Source: Sphaerimonospora sp050942215 (GTDB taxonomy: Bacteria; Actinomycetota; Actinomycetes; Streptosporangiales; Streptosporangiaceae). Taken from it: a DNA stretch of 64,000 nt. The notes under the pieces are model-generated. The model saw only the letters and a program-made list of their open reading frames with translations, made no database searches and was not told where the DNA came from. Positions 61,830 to 64,000 of the stretch are shown here, piece by piece (position 1 is the first letter of the stretch; each line of letters opens with the position of its first letter). Where the stretch lies: positions 930,001-994,000 of the forward strand of contig NZ_CP192056.1 in NCBI RefSeq assembly GCF_050942215.1, read 5' to 3'. The position numbers and the translations under genes are program-made.

Positions 61830-62141
61830 GTGACGACCGCCACCAAGGTTCCCGTTAAGCCGCTCGGCGACCGCATCGTGGTCCAGCCGCTTGAGGCCGA
61901 GCAGACCACCGCCTCCGGCCTGGTCATCCCGGACACCGCCAAGGAGAAGCCGCAGGAGGGCAAGGTCCTCGCGGTGGGCCCGGGCAACTGGGACGAGGAC
62001 GGCGAGAAGCGGATCCCGCTCGACGTCAAGGAGGGCGACGTCGTCCTCTACAGCAAGTACGGCGGCACCGAGGTCAAGTACGGCGGCGAGGAGTACCTGG
62101 TGCTCTCCGCTCGCGACGTGCTCGCCATCATCGAGAAGTAA
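61830..62141 (+). CDS. groES: Co-chaperonin GroES
   Basis: A 103-residue GroES protein, the lid of the GroEL chamber. PLGDRIVVQPLEAEQTTASG and the mobile loop around residue 20-35 are normal, and the C-terminal DVLAIIEK is diagnostic. The GTG follows AAGGGGAGG. A 10-bp hairpin separates it from groEL. Confidence 0.97.
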   Translation: MTTATKVPVKPLGDRIVVQPLEAEQTTASGLVIPDTAKEKPQEGKVLAVGPGNWDEDGEKRIPLDVKEGDVVLYSKYGGTEVKYGGEEYLVLSARDVLAIIEK

Positions 62142-62158
62142 GCCGCGTACGGCATGCG

Positions 62159-62185
62159 GAGCCCCGGGACTCGTACCCGGGGCTC
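62159..62185 (+). terminator. Hairpin between groES and groEL
   Basis: GAGCCCCGGG (62159-62168) pairs perfectly with CCCGGGGCTC (62176-62185) around a 7-nt loop. It could lower groEL relative to groES or mark a processing site. Confidence 0.5.
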
Positions 62186-62206
62186 GCTGCTCAGAAGGAG
62201 ACGTGA

Positions 62207-63832
<1,626 letters not shown>

Positions 63833-63920
63833 ACCCGTTCCGGGTCGCGCGTCGTACAACTGAATCCGGATCCGGGGCGCTCCTTCAGTCAGCGGATTCG
63901 CGGTCTGTCGACGTGAAGCG

Positions 63921-63962
63921 AGTACGGCTCCCGCCTTCCGAGGCGGGAGCCGTACTTTTTCC
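63921..63962 (+). terminator. groESL terminator
   Basis: A perfect 16-bp stem (63921-63936 with 63941-63956) around a 4-nt loop is followed by TTTTT, the only clear poly-T intrinsic terminator in the window, about 90 nt after groEL. Confidence 0.9.
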
Positions 63963-64000
63963 CTGCTCCGCCCCGTCGGAATATCCAGTGATCGGGGGCA

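Overview
The window is 64 kb of high-GC DNA from the chromosome of an actinomycete. Gene order, frequent GTG/TTG starts, a class I lysyl-tRNA synthetase, DUF1707, Mce-associated and class F sortase genes, CIRCE ahead of groES and a GroEL with a His-rich tail all fit Actinobacteria. I infer the Streptosporangiales (Streptosporangium, Nonomuraea or Microbispora type), but no rRNA is present to settle the genus.

Layout. 0.1-2.2 kb: a LppX/LprG-like lipoprotein, then rplJ-rplL behind an L10-type leader. 2.4-3.4 kb: two overlapping Mce-associated membrane proteins. 3.4-11.3 kb: rpoB-rpoC with its own promoter and a strong terminator. 11.4-16.1 kb: rpsL-rpsG-fusA-tuf. 16.1-26.4 kb: the S10 and spc operons (rpsJ to rplO). 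26.4-34.0 kb: secY-adk-map, a DUF1707 gene, and infA-rpmJ-rpsM-rpsK-rpsD-rpoA-rplQ. A solitary IS605-type tnpB sits between rplQ and truA. 36.4-40.4 kb, minus strand: two paralogous proline-rich membrane proteins and a CAP-domain protein. 40.5-43.1 kb: rplM-rpsI-glmM. 43.2-50.0 kb, minus strand: a vapC remnant, purC, lysS and a four-gene block encoding two ABC-2 exporters. 50.0-59.7 kb: coaA (minus), then acpS, nnr, alr, an alpha/beta hydrolase, tsaE, a surface protein with a class F sortase, tsaB, rimI and tsaD. 59.7-64 kb: a degraded coding remnant, a THUMP-like methyltransferase (minus), and groES-groEL.

Functionally this is the core growth region. It supplies ribosome and RNA polymerase subunits, elongation factors, protein export (SecY, Map), cell wall precursors (GlmM, Alr), cofactors (CoaA, AcpS, Nnr), most of the t6A tRNA modification enzymes (TsaB, TsaD, TsaE) and the chaperonin. 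Control signals seen directly are consensus-like promoters before rplJ, rpoB, rpsL, rplM and groES, perfect CIRCE, several leader hairpins, and terminators at operon ends.

The least expected features are two intergenic arrays of a 53-bp-period repeat with a conserved core of about 20 bp (46.2 and 55.9 kb; the first is mirror-symmetric), the tandem paralogous membrane proteins, tandem 70-bp hairpin repeats inside the spc operon, a codon-use shift inside rpoB, and tnpB with similar hairpins on both sides.
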